From Mucilaginibacter roseus (lineage in GTDB: Bacteria > Bacteroidota > Bacteroidia > Sphingobacteriales > Sphingobacteriaceae), in contig NZ_JAJPWV010000008.1 of assembly GCF_021215455.1 (NCBI RefSeq), positions 1 to 53,459 on the forward strand: 53,459 nucleotides of DNA, written 5' to 3'. How positions within the stretch are numbered: position 1 is the stretch's first letter; each line of letters begins with the position of its first letter. The notes under the pieces are model-generated. The model saw only the letters and a program-made list of their open reading frames with translations, did no database searches and had not been told where the DNA came from. This document shows positions 35,572 through 44,347 of this stretch, piece after piece. Made by a program: the position numbers and the translations under genes.

Positions 35572-36907
35572 CCGTTACGAATGGCGCCTGGTGCTGCGGG
35601 TACTGTACCTGTTTGCCACGGTTACGGCTACCGCTTTTGTACTGGTTAAGGGCCAGTATCCCTATTTAATTATTACAGGGCCGGCAGTAATATATTGCGT
35701 TTTCAGCATGATTTCCTTCCAGCAAAAAGCACAGCAGGAGGTCAGCCAGTTTGTTGAGTCGATACATTACCGTGATTTTTCGCGCCACTTTGATGTACAC
35801 CGCGCGCCCGACGAATTGAAACCGTTGCGCAAGGGATTTAATGATATTAACACCACTTTCAAGGTAATCAGCCGCGAACGCGAAACCCAGTATTATTATT
35901 TACAAAAAATTTTAGAACTGGTTGATACCGGCATTTTGTCGTACGAGGAAGAGACCGGCGAAACCGGGTGGATAAATGAGGCCTTTAAAAATCTGTTGGG
36001 CATACCTTACCTTAAATCCATACACTCCTTAGAAAAACGAGAGGAAGCGCTTTACAAGGATATTATTAAACTAAAGCCCGGCGATAGCAACATCGTAACT
36101 ATAAACCGTAACCAACAGTTGGTTAAAATATTGGTTACCGCGAGTTTGCTGCGCAGCGAGGGCAAGCTTTATAAACTACTTGCTTTTCAGAATGTGAGTG
36201 AGGCGCTTGACGAAACAGAGTCAAAAGCCTGGCAAAAGCTATTGAGTGTAATGACGCACGAGATTATGAACTCGGTTGCGCCTATATCATCCCTGGCTGA
36301 TACCCTGAAAAACCGGTTAAAAAGCCCTGAAATAGCAGGAAGTCCGGTAAGCAGCCAGTTAGAGGATCTGGAATTGGGTATCGATACCATTAAAAAGCGC
36401 AGTGAAGGATTGCTGAAGTTTACAGAAAGCTACCGTAATCTCAACAAAATTACCCGGCTCGACCTGGAGAAGGTATTGGTGTGCGACCTTTTTGAGAACC
36501 TGAACAACCTGATGCAGCCATCGCTGGAGAAAAAGAATATTGAGCTGGATATTATTCTGCGCGATCTTTCAGTAGCTATTGAGGTAGACGTTAACCTGAT
36601 AGAACAGGTGCTGATCAACCTGCTGGTAAACGCCATCGAAGCGGTTAAGGATCAGAAGGAACCGGTGATCACCCTATCCGCCGAAACTACGGCCAACAAC
36701 AAGATCGTACTAAAAATATCCGACAATGGTATAGGCATGCCGCCGGAACTGCTGGATAAAATATTCATACCGTTCTTTAGCACGCGCAAAACGGGAAGCG
36801 GTATTGGGCTCAGCTTGTGCAAGCAAATTATGTTGCTGCATAAAGGCAATATCAAAGTACAATCAGTTGAAGGCAAGGGCTCAGCATTTTTGCTGCAATT
36901 CAATTAA
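35561..36907 (+). CDS. Histidine kinase (NtrB/NtrY-like), partner of the NtrC-type regulator
   Basis: 448 residues. Two N-terminal helices (about 8-28 and 33-53) enclose only a few residues outside, so sensing is probably intramembrane or cytoplasmic. A PAS-like region (about 105-215) follows, then the H-box VMTHEIMNSVAP with His233, N-box LINLLVNAIEAV, and G-boxes DNGIGMP and GSGIGLSL. The very short periplasmic part resembles kinases that sense membrane stress directly. Its start overlaps the regulator's end (11 bp), indicating translational coupling. Confidence 0.92.
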   Translation: MIFNRYEWRLVLRVLYLFATVTATAFVLVKGQYPYLIITGPAVIYCVFSMISFQQKAQQEVSQFVESIHYRDFSRHFDVHRAPDELKPLRKGFNDINTTFKVISRERETQYYYLQKILELVDTGILSYEEETGETGWINEAFKNLLGIPYLKSIHSLEKREEALYKDIIKLKPGDSNIVTINRNQQLVKILVTASLLRSEGKLYKLLAFQNVSEALDETESKAWQKLLSVMTHEIMNSVAPISSLADTLKNRLKSPEIAGSPVSSQLEDLELGIDTIKKRSEGLLKFTESYRNLNKITRLDLEKVLVCDLFENLNNLMQPSLEKKNIELDIILRDLSVAIEVDVNLIEQVLINLLVNAIEAVKDQKEPVITLSAETTANNKIVLKISDNGIGMPPELLDKIFIPFFSTRKTGSGIGLSLCKQIMLLHKGNIKVQSVEGKGSAFLLQFN

Positions 36908-36961
36908 ACGGTGTAACAATCTGGCAGTGGCATCGTCATATTAATATAAAACTTAAACACC

Positions 36962-37159
36962 ATGCGTTACTTTCTTTGCATCATATTTCCGCCGCTTGCC
37001 GTGTTTACTACCGGCCGCTTAGGCGCTTTCATACTCAGCATAATACTTACCCTGTTTTTTTGGATTCCGGGTGTTATACATGCCATACTGGTAACTAATG
37101 ATTATTACGCCGCCAAAAGGCACCGCCAGTTAGTTAGGGTAATGCGATACAGCAGGTAA
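36962..37159 (+). CDS. YqaE/Pmp3-family small membrane protein
   Basis: 65 residues with two membrane helices (about 3-21 and 24-46) and a basic tail. The pattern FPPLAVF...ILTLFFWIPGVIHA matches the UPF0057/Pmp3 family, linked to membrane potential and stress in yeast and bacteria. It starts 54 bp after the kinase gene on the same strand and could share its transcript. Confidence 0.85.
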   Translation: MRYFLCIIFPPLAVFTTGRLGAFILSIILTLFFWIPGVIHAILVTNDYYAAKRHRQLVRVMRYSR

Positions 37160-37178
37160 ATCCTGCTGTATTTTATTG
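37147..37178. terminator. Terminator overlapping the YqaE stop codon
   Basis: 10-bp stem ATACAGCAGG / CCTGCTGTAT with a 5-nt loop that contains part of the TAA stop, followed by TTTATTGTTT. It also overlaps the end of the convergent esterase gene (stop at 37173). Confidence 0.7.
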
Positions 37179-39149
37179 TTTACCATAAGTTATACCTTGC
37201 CAGTCATCCGTACGGAAGGGTGATGCCGGCAGATCATCGCCATTATATAAGTTACAGTCTGGATTATTGGCCCAACCATAACGCACCGCCACGGGGGTAG
37301 CTATATCGGCACTGCTCACAATCACTTTATTTCCATCAATTTTAGCGTCGGCCCGGTAGAATTTTTTATCAGCGCCGGCTATGGCAAAACCAGTTGGTTT
37401 ATCGCCTTTTGCCTTTAAGCCCGAGGCATTATTAAAAGTCAACTCCATAGCATTGCCTTTTACTTTAGCTGATGAATAAACGGGACCCGAAAAAGTTACT
37501 TTTTCGCCGTAGTTTTTTGCCCGTGCTATAAGTGCCAGCCTGCGGCCTACCTCTTGCTTGTTAGCGGGATGTATGTTAGCGGCATCGCCAATGTCAATGG
37601 TTACGGCCATACCGGTGTTGGGTTGTTTCAAGGCCATCAGTTGCGCCTCGCGCAATTCAGCCCAGGCCGATTCAACAGGCATTTTATCCTTAGGCATAAA
37701 AGCCGCTAACTGCACAAAATAGAACGGAAAATTGCCCTGCCCCCATTTGCCGCGCCAGTTATTGATCATTAACGGAAATAAGGTACGATACTGGTGAGCC
37801 CTGTCGGCATTGCTTTCGCCCTGGTACCATATAACACCTTTAATAGTGTAATTGATAATCGGGTTTACCATAGCATTATACAATACCGTTGGCCGGTTCG
37901 GCCCATCGGCACGATAAGGCATAGGCGGCATATCGCTCATTTTGTTGATAACGTTATACTTCCATTCGCCACCAATATTGATAGCCTCAGCAGGTTTGCC
38001 TACAGGTGCCAGGGTAATTTCATCAGCGTTAATACCGCCGTCTCCGCCGGTATCAAACACCCTTACGGCAATGGTATTATCGCCAGCCTTAACCAGCTTA
38101 CCCGGGATGGTATATACACGGCCTGCATTATAAAGCTCGTTATGGCCAACCTCAACCCCGTTAAACCAGGTTACATCCATATCATCAATAGTGCCCAGGC
38201 TGATTACCAGATCTTTACCTGCCCATGCTGCTGGTACTTTTACCGCCTTTCTGAAACCAACTACGCCGTCAAAGTTCGGCATACCGTTTTTTTCCCAATA
38301 GCCCGGCACTTTGATGGTCTTCCAGGCAGCATCGTTAAAATTACTTTCTATCCATGGCAACTTGCTGTTTGTGTATGAGGGATCTTTTTTCTCGATCTGC
38401 GCCATCCATGTTTTAAGTTCAGCATCGTAGCGGGCTAACACTTCCTGTTCTGCAGGACTGTTCTCCATGGCAGTTACCGCCGGCGCAAAGGCAGGCATAG
38501 TTTTAAGCGCATCGCCGCTGGTCCAGGCCTCGGCTATGGTGCCGCCCCAGGTGGTATTAATTATGCCTATCGGAATGTGGGTATGCTGATAAATATCGCG
38601 TGCGAAAAAATAAGCGACTGCCGAAAATTTGGGAAATGTTTGCGGAGAACAGATTTGCCAGTTGCCGCGCGTTTTAACTTCTGTTTGCGGCTCGGTCCGG
38701 GTGATGTTCTCTATCTTCAGCATCCGTATTTGCGGATAATTTGCGTTAGCCTTTTCCTGCTGATAATTTAATATATCGCCGTACATAGCGGTCGGCGTCA
38801 TCTCCATATTGGATTGGCCCGAACAAACCCACACTTCTCCTATCAGCACATTATTCAACTGAAGCTTTTCACCATCATTAAATGTAACGGTATATGGCCC
38901 GCCGTAGGATGGCGTTGCTACTTTTGCTGTCCATTTTCCGCTGGCATCCGCCCTGGCGGTGTAATTCTTTTTGTTCCATGAGGTACTGATGATAACATTG
39001 GCGCCGGGTTTAGCCTTACCCCAAAAGTTAACCTGGGTTTTTTGCTGTAAAACCATGTCATCAGTGAAACATGCGGGAAGCTCAACCTTAGCAAACAATG
39101 TATTTGCAAAAAGCAGCAATGCAAGTGGCAGTAAAATTTTTTTAGTCAT
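37173..39149 (-). CDS. Sialate O-acetylesterase (SGNH hydrolase)
   Basis: 658 residues with a signal peptide ending near residue 20 (NTLFAKVE), so periplasmic. Catalytic Ser113 in VCSGQSNMEM, block III GVIWYQGESNAD, and the C-terminal IGDAANIHPANK providing Asp and His. Between the split catalytic halves lies an inserted jelly-roll, about residues 255-390. Such enzymes remove acetyl groups from sialic acids or from acetylated hemicellulose. No sialidase or SusCD pair is nearby, so the polysaccharide target is open. Confidence 0.88.
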   Translation of the reverse strand: MTKKILLPLALLLFANTLFAKVELPACFTDDMVLQQKTQVNFWGKAKPGANVIISTSWNKKNYTARADASGKWTAKVATPSYGGPYTVTFNDGEKLQLNNVLIGEVWVCSGQSNMEMTPTAMYGDILNYQQEKANANYPQIRMLKIENITRTEPQTEVKTRGNWQICSPQTFPKFSAVAYFFARDIYQHTHIPIGIINTTWGGTIAEAWTSGDALKTMPAFAPAVTAMENSPAEQEVLARYDAELKTWMAQIEKKDPSYTNSKLPWIESNFNDAAWKTIKVPGYWEKNGMPNFDGVVGFRKAVKVPAAWAGKDLVISLGTIDDMDVTWFNGVEVGHNELYNAGRVYTIPGKLVKAGDNTIAVRVFDTGGDGGINADEITLAPVGKPAEAINIGGEWKYNVINKMSDMPPMPYRADGPNRPTVLYNAMVNPIINYTIKGVIWYQGESNADRAHQYRTLFPLMINNWRGKWGQGNFPFYFVQLAAFMPKDKMPVESAWAELREAQLMALKQPNTGMAVTIDIGDAANIHPANKQEVGRRLALIARAKNYGEKVTFSGPVYSSAKVKGNAMELTFNNASGLKAKGDKPTGFAIAGADKKFYRADAKIDGNKVIVSSADIATPVAVRYGWANNPDCNLYNGDDLPASPFRTDDWQGITYGKQ

Positions 39150-39512
39150 TTGGCAAAATTGGTTCAGCCAATATATGCAATTTGTGGAAAATGGAATAAT
39201 GGGTAATTATTTCCCCAAAAAATTCCACACCGAAGAAATATTTACACATTTTTTGTTAAAACAATTTCACCATACGAAAAATACGAATTAAGGTTACGCT
39301 ATTTTTAAAACTTATTTGTTTGCACTTTTTCTTAAAATTTGCAAAACATTTCTTTTAGGTTATACAAAACAGTAACAAATTTCATTTTTGAGAAAAAAAA
39401 TATAAATTATTTTCTTTCAATTTAAAAAATTCAAATTTTTCACGCCCTTTTTCCGCTATGGTTAATTTACGCTTTTTTTTGGCATTGGACTCATCTTTGG
39501 ATTACCTATGGC
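39150..39512. other. AT-rich divergent intergenic region
   Basis: 363 bp, strongly AT-rich with several A and T runs between about 39200 and 39480, separating divergent genes. It presumably holds both promoters. I saw TTGG-CTGAA-CCAA near the esterase start but no convincing -33/-7 pair and no RNA structure. Confidence 0.4.
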
Positions 39513-40139
39513 ATGAAACGAATATTACTAAGCGCCATAATAATCATTGCTTTTGCAAGCTGCAAAAAGCTTAATGATGTTTTGCCTGAGTCAACCATAC
39601 CAAACGAGCAAACAGTTACCAAACCGGCAACTGAAGAAGATAAGAAACTCCTGGCAGCATTAACGGTTACGCCGGTTATCAGTGAACCATCCGTACAGGT
39701 GATCAACACAAACGTTGAAGGCACCCAACTTAACCTGGTTTTTAACGAGAAGGTTCAGTTGCTGATCGATAAAGAACGTTACAGCAAATCATGGTATATC
39801 ATGTTTACTGAAAACTATGCCGGCACCGCCCTGCAAGATCTTGATTACACTACAGTAACACAATGGGGTACTACCGTAAAAAACTGGAAATCGTACAACC
39901 TTAACCAGTTTGAAAAAACCGTTGCCGATACTACCATAGGTGGCAAAGCGGTTGTTAATGTGAAGTTTGCCCGCAAATTCACTTTTTACAAAGTATTTGA
40001 TACTGCTGAACAAGCCATTACCCAGCAAGAGGCACTTGAAGGTAAAACACAAACTATAAAATTTGCTACCCGTTACGAGCCTGATAGCGACAGCACCCGC
40101 TTTTATAACGTATCAGCAAAAGTGATATTTAAAAAATAA
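39513..40139 (+). CDS. Lipoprotein, function unknown
   Basis: 208 residues. Signal peptide with lipobox AFASC (residues 13-17) followed by KK. The mature part is mixed alpha/beta with the stretch VEGTQLNLVFNEKVQLLIDKERYSKSWYIMF; no known motif. It does not share the YQPF/AKGIG blocks of the lipoproteins elsewhere in the window. A GC-rich hairpin follows. Confidence 0.65.
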   Translation: MKRILLSAIIIIAFASCKKLNDVLPESTIPNEQTVTKPATEEDKKLLAALTVTPVISEPSVQVINTNVEGTQLNLVFNEKVQLLIDKERYSKSWYIMFTENYAGTALQDLDYTTVTQWGTTVKNWKSYNLNQFEKTVADTTIGGKAVVNVKFARKFTFYKVFDTAEQAITQQEALEGKTQTIKFATRYEPDSDSTRFYNVSAKVIFKK

Positions 40140-40169
40140 AAACTGATCTTATACCAACTCCTCGGCGCG

Positions 40170-40200
40170 GGCGGCTTCCACAGGGCCGCCTTCGCTGTTT
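40170..40200 (+). terminator. Probable terminator after lipoprotein
   Basis: Stem GGCGGC / GCCGCC with a 9-nt loop, followed by TTCGCTGTTTTA. The stem is short but GC-rich, and the T tail is delayed. Confidence 0.55.
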
Positions 40201-40221
40201 TATGCTTTAAACGCAGTATTA

Positions 40222-40253
40222 TTTGATATTATCGGCAGTTATTGCAACATTTG
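40222..40253 (+). promoter_or_regulatory. Bacteroidota-type promoter of the TPR histidine kinase
   Basis: TTTG at 40222-40225, a 20-nt spacer, and AACATTTG at 40246-40253 (one mismatch to TAnnTTTG). Start of transcription would be about 15 nt upstream of ATG 40276. Confidence 0.5.
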
Positions 40254-40275
40254 GCTTACCACTGTAACCTGTTGC

Positions 40276-42207
40276 ATGAAAAAAGGATACTACCTGATAT
40301 TTATACTACTCACCGTTTTTTGCAAACAGGGATATTCCGGGCAAGCAGACAGCTTGCGGCAACAATACCGAAAAGCGAAGCTTGGTAAAAATTTTTACAA
40401 CGATACAGCAAACATCAAACTGCTGACTTCCTTATCGTTGGCCTTGCGTACAGAAAACACCGATACCGCCCTTTTTTACTCCAAAGAAGCCCTGAAGGTT
40501 GCGCAAAACACTCAATATGATTTAGGCGAAGCTAATGCCTGGGCCAGCATAGGCGGCACTTATTATGTAAAAGGGTCTTATTTTCTATCATTAGAGGCTG
40601 TTACAAAACTATTGAATATCAGCCACCGCATTAACTATAAAAAGGGTATCGGCGATGCGCATCAGCTCCGCGGGTTGATTTACCTCGGGCAGGATGAATT
40701 CAAGGACGCCATTCGCGAATTTTCAAAAGCGCTTAACATTTACCGGCAACTGGGCAATAAGTTTAAAATGAGCCGTATGTTGTTTGATATCGGGCTTAGT
40801 TATGATGAGTTGCGCGACTCTGCCCGGGCTTTTCAATACCTAAAACAGGCCCGTGAAATGGGTATGGCCACGCACGACAATCAGATTGTAGCCATGAGCT
40901 ATAACCGCATGGGCGAAACCCATTATCATTTTAAGCAGTACGATACCGCCCTTGTTTATCACAACAAGGTATTAAGGGGCAATTATCAGGATAAATGGGA
41001 AAATGCCTTCGCTTACTCCGGCTTGGCACAATCGCAATTTGAACTAAAGCTTTATAAGCAGGCACAGCAAAACGCTTTGACCAGCTTTACACTCGCCAGC
41101 CAGGTAAACAGTTTGTGGGATCAGGTTCGCGCGCTGAAAATATTAGGAAAAGCATATGCTGCAACGGGTAATTTTGAGCAAGCTTATAAATATAACGCGT
41201 TAATGACAGCGTACAACGATAGCCTGTTGAACGAATCGAAAGAACGAAACCTAAACTACCTGCACCTGCAACAGCAACGCACTGAAAACCTGACGCTTGA
41301 AAAGCAGAACGAAGTAGAACAGCAAAAAACGCGCTTTAATATGCTGCTAATGATAGCTATTGGCGTTATGGCGGTGTGTATAAGTGTGTTCGCTTTTATA
41401 ATGAGCCGCAGTAACATCCAGAAGTCAAACCTTAACACTAAACTTGAACGCCGCAATAAATCAATTGCCCGGCAAAAGGAAGAGATAAGCATACAAAATG
41501 AAAAACTCGACGCGCTTAATCACACCAAAAACCAATTATTCTCGGTAATAAGTCATGATTTGCGGGGACCCTTTGCATCAATTACGCAAACTATTGAGCT
41601 TATACGTGATGATGAACTTACCGATGAAGAGCGCGACCGGATTCTGGAACATTTTTATAAGCAGGTTGCCCAGATATCGGCCATGGTAAACAACTTGCTG
41701 CTGTGGGCAAACAGCCAGCTCGAGGGCAATATTACACAGCCGGCTCTTTTGGATGCTACTAAAATTGTGAACGAGATTAAGGGAGTTTCGGCATACCTGT
41801 CTGACAGTAAAAAAGTAGCGCTTATACATGATTACAACTCACCCAAACCGGTATACGCTGATGCCGACCACCTGAAGATCATTATCCAAAACCTATTAGG
41901 TAACGCCATCAAGTTTACGCCGCAAGGCGGCACGGTAAGTATTTATTATACAGAAGATACCGACTACCAGGCCATCCACATTAAGGATACCGGCGTGGGC
42001 ATCAGCCTCGAAAAAATGGGGCAACTATTTAAGGTCGTAGGTAAAAGCATCAGCGCTTATGGCACCAACCATGAGCAAGGCGCCGGCATTGGCTTATTGC
42101 TGATAAAGCAATTTACTGAAGTTAACAAAGGCCGGTTAACCATACACAGCGAACCTGGTGCCGGAACAGAGGTAACTGTATACCTGCCCAAAAAGGCTCA
42201 TCAATAA
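40276..42207 (+). CDS. TPR-containing sensor histidine kinase
   Basis: 643 residues. Signal peptide (about 1-22), then a periplasmic tetratricopeptide array (about 40-325) with clear repeats such as GEANAWASIGGTYYVKGSY and AYKYNALMTAYNDS. One membrane helix (about 356-376) and a coiled coil follow, then the H-box VISHDLRGPF with His427, N-box IIIQNLLGNAIKF, G1 DTGVGIS and G2 GAGIGLLL. No adjacent response regulator, so it is an orphan kinase. The 3' end overlaps the convergent Gre-like gene by 7 bp. Confidence 0.9.
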   Translation: MKKGYYLIFILLTVFCKQGYSGQADSLRQQYRKAKLGKNFYNDTANIKLLTSLSLALRTENTDTALFYSKEALKVAQNTQYDLGEANAWASIGGTYYVKGSYFLSLEAVTKLLNISHRINYKKGIGDAHQLRGLIYLGQDEFKDAIREFSKALNIYRQLGNKFKMSRMLFDIGLSYDELRDSARAFQYLKQAREMGMATHDNQIVAMSYNRMGETHYHFKQYDTALVYHNKVLRGNYQDKWENAFAYSGLAQSQFELKLYKQAQQNALTSFTLASQVNSLWDQVRALKILGKAYAATGNFEQAYKYNALMTAYNDSLLNESKERNLNYLHLQQQRTENLTLEKQNEVEQQKTRFNMLLMIAIGVMAVCISVFAFIMSRSNIQKSNLNTKLERRNKSIARQKEEISIQNEKLDALNHTKNQLFSVISHDLRGPFASITQTIELIRDDELTDEERDRILEHFYKQVAQISAMVNNLLLWANSQLEGNITQPALLDATKIVNEIKGVSAYLSDSKKVALIHDYNSPKPVYADADHLKIIIQNLLGNAIKFTPQGGTVSIYYTEDTDYQAIHIKDTGVGISLEKMGQLFKVVGKSISAYGTNHEQGAGIGLLLIKQFTEVNKGRLTIHSEPGAGTEVTVYLPKKAHQ

Positions 42208-42656
42208 ACACCAGTTAAAAAGTATTTTTTACCGTTAAGTGCAAACTCATTGCCCTTGCGCTTACCTTTTAGTAAGGCACCTATCGGCGATGCCACGGAA
42301 ACGGCGATGTAGCTGTCGCCATCAGCCTGCAAAATGCCCGCACTTATCGCGATATAAAAATTTCCGTTATCGGTAGTTACAAGGCTGCCTACATCAGCTA
42401 TACCGGTTGTGTTAGGTGCGGTGTTAATATGGTTCAGTGCTACTTTAAGCTTATTGGCTTCGTTAAGCTGGGCCATGTTACGGTCGGTTTCCTGCTGCGC
42501 CATAGCGCGGCCGGTTTCATACTTATCACCAGCGCTGCTTTTAGTTTCGTTATTAGCGGCCTGCTGCGCTTCGGCTATGGCCTCTCCGGCGTTACCAATT
42601 TTCTGTTGTACGTAATTTAAACACAGCGAATGCAGTTTGGCTTTCAGATCAGTCAT
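42201..42656 (-). CDS. GreA/GreB-like C-terminal domain protein
   Basis: 151 residues from ATG 42656. N-terminal about 70 residues form an Ala/Gln/Glu-rich helical region. The C-terminal part carries the Gre-type FKBP-like segment: ADVGSLVTTDNGNFYIAIS and SVASPIGALLKGKRKGNEF, comparable with the SPIGKALLGKKVGD of GreA. The helical part is too short and different to be a standard GreA coiled coil, so RNA polymerase binding without classic cleavage stimulation is possible. Homologues are sometimes labelled 3-oxoacyl-ACP synthase, which this sequence does not support. A strong terminator lies in its leader. Confidence 0.7.
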   Translation of the reverse strand: MTDLKAKLHSLCLNYVQQKIGNAGEAIAEAQQAANNETKSSAGDKYETGRAMAQQETDRNMAQLNEANKLKVALNHINTAPNTTGIADVGSLVTTDNGNFYIAISAGILQADGDSYIAVSVASPIGALLKGKRKGNEFALNGKKYFLTGVY

Positions 42657-42689
42657 GCTATCAAGGTAAAATAAGGTTTCAAGTATACC

Positions 42690-42731
42690 AAAAAAATAAG
42701 AGCCCCCTTGCACTCGCTGCCCGGGGACTCT
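42690..42731 (-). terminator. Strong terminator in the leader of the Gre-like gene
   Basis: On the minus strand, 9-bp stem AGAGTCCCC / GGGGGCTCT with one G-T pair, then TATTTTTTT. It is only about 35 bp upstream of the Gre-like start codon and about 200 bp after the aldo/keto reductase stop. It could end the reductase transcript or act as a leader attenuator. Confidence 0.75.
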
Positions 42732-42750
42732 CAACCTAAACCTTATCACA

Positions 42751-42773
42751 TATGTAAGAATTGAACTTACATA
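42751..42773. other. Short inverted repeat upstream of the leader terminator
   Basis: TATGTAAG-AATTGAA-CTTACATA, perfect 8-bp arms with a 7-nt loop and no T tail. It could be an operator or part of the leader fold. Confidence 0.45.
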
Positions 42774-42930
42774 GCATTATAACGCACCTAAATGCGAAAT
42801 AATATACTAACATATTCAATTCAACTTAAGCAGATGAATTTCAGCCGCTTATTTTTTAAAAAAATAGTTTGCAGACATTTTATTAACTTGTTGTTACCTT
42901 ATTTTACGGGTTTACAGCAGGCCGTAAATA

Positions 42931-43950
42931 TCAACGCTTTTCAACCCGGTCATAAAAACCACCAAAAGAGTTAACCTTAACAGCATCCTCTTTGAAAAAA
43001 TCACCCGGGAAACCAAGTGGTACGGCACTTACTTCGTCAAGCGCCTTCAAATGCGCATCGGACAATACAAGATCGGTCACTTTCAGATTTTCCTGTAGCT
43101 GTTCCACCTTAGTTGCCCCAACAATAGGGATAGAAGAGAAACCTTGCTGACGTGTCCATTGCAAGGCTACGTTGCCCGGCGATACACCCAACTCATCGGC
43201 TATCTCTATAACTTTTTTGGTGATACGTACACTGTTTTCGTCCAAGCGCTTGCTTTCGGGCTTTATACGGCCCTGCTCTCCGCGCAGGTATTTACCCGTA
43301 AGTGCGCCACCGGCCAAAGGAGCCCATGGCGTAACCGTCATCCCGAAGTGTGCTGCCATTGGCGTAAGCTCACGTTCAGGGGTACGCTGTAAAAGGCTAT
43401 ACTCAATTTGCAGCGCGATAAACTGATTCCAGCCCATTAGTTCGGCCAGGGTATTGCCTTTGGCCACTACCCAGGCCGGGGTATCACTTATTGCGGCGTA
43501 ATTCACCTTTCCCTGGCTTATCAGGTCATCAAGCCCGCGCAATACCTCGTCAATGGGTGTAATGTTATCCCATATATGCAGATAAAGCACGTCAATAAAA
43601 TCCGTCTTTAAACGCTTGAGGCTTTCCTCAACGCTGCGCATCATGTTTTTGCGGTTATTACCCGATGCATTAGGGTTTGTACGATTATCAAGCAACGTAT
43701 ACTTGGTAGCTAACACAAAGTAATCCCTATCATGATTGCTGATGTATTCGCCTATTATCTTTTCGCTGGTGCCTAGTTTATAAACATTGGCAGTATCAAT
43801 AAAATTGCCGCCCGCGTTGGCAAAGGTGTCCATAATGGCAAAACTGGTTTGCTGGTCGGCACCCCAGCCGGCCTCGGTACCAAAACCCATGGTGCCTAAA
43901 CATAGTTCAGAAACCTTTAAGCCCGAACGGCCCAATAATTTGTAATTCAT
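42931..43950 (-). CDS. Aldo/keto reductase
   Basis: 339 residues. Start at ATG 43950 (MNYKLLGRSGLKVSELCLGT), the typical family opening. NADPH-dependent TIM barrel: catalytic Asp-Tyr-Lys-His are supplied by FIDTANVYKLG, FVLATKYTLL and VLYLHIWDN. The C-terminal SIPIVGATKVEQLQENL contacts the cofactor. Cytoplasmic; substrate not predictable. Single gene. Confidence 0.9.
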   Translation of the reverse strand: MNYKLLGRSGLKVSELCLGTMGFGTEAGWGADQQTSFAIMDTFANAGGNFIDTANVYKLGTSEKIIGEYISNHDRDYFVLATKYTLLDNRTNPNASGNNRKNMMRSVEESLKRLKTDFIDVLYLHIWDNITPIDEVLRGLDDLISQGKVNYAAISDTPAWVVAKGNTLAELMGWNQFIALQIEYSLLQRTPERELTPMAAHFGMTVTPWAPLAGGALTGKYLRGEQGRIKPESKRLDENSVRITKKVIEIADELGVSPGNVALQWTRQQGFSSIPIVGATKVEQLQENLKVTDLVLSDAHLKALDEVSAVPLGFPGDFFKEDAVKVNSFGGFYDRVEKR

Positions 43951-44029
43951 ATAAGCTGATGATTTGTATAAAACATTATAAACCTGTGCACAGTTGTATA
44001 TCAACAAAATTAACCCACAACAGCAGGTT

Positions 44030-44347
44030 ATGAAAATTATAAACACAACAAAGCCGGTATTGATTGACGACTTATATCAATATTTAAAAGCAAAACTTAA
44101 CGCGCAGTTTGCCAACCACCGGAAAACGGATATTGATTTTGAACTGTTGATGGATGGGCAAAGCATCATCATACAAAAACCCGGTTTATACAAAGGATTT
44201 TTGTTTAAACTGACGCCTACAGGCAGCCACACGCTGGAAGTAGCGAAATCAGAACATTATGTTGACGACGTTAATGTGCTTACCCTTGAGTCTGTTCTGG
44301 ATGAGCTTTTTGTAAAGCAACTCGGCGCAACAGCCCCGCAGATTTAA
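44030..44347 (+). CDS. Small conserved-looking protein, function unknown
   Basis: 105 residues from ATG 44030 (MKIINTTKPVLIDDLY). No signal peptide and no membrane segment, so cytoplasmic. Charged alpha/beta sequence without recognisable motifs. It is divergent from the reductase gene, and its last 4 bp overlap the end of the convergent desaturase gene. Confidence 0.6.
   Translation: MKIINTTKPVLIDDLYQYLKAKLNAQFANHRKTDIDFELLMDGQSIIIQKPGLYKGFLFKLTPTGSHTLEVAKSEHYVDDVNVLTLESVLDELFVKQLGATAPQI

Noticed and set aside
36908..36961. Sigma-54 promoter before the YqaE-like gene (TGGCAGTGGCATCG)
   Set aside because: There is no TTGC at the right spacing and no paired sites nearby.
37794..38378. 194-codon open frame on the plus strand
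   Set aside because: Fully inside the sialate esterase gene on the opposite strand; no signal or motif, an antisense shadow.
42201..42656. 3-oxoacyl-ACP synthase label for this small protein
   Set aside because: It has no thiolase fold or catalytic Cys and is far too short; the Gre-type C-terminal segment fits better.
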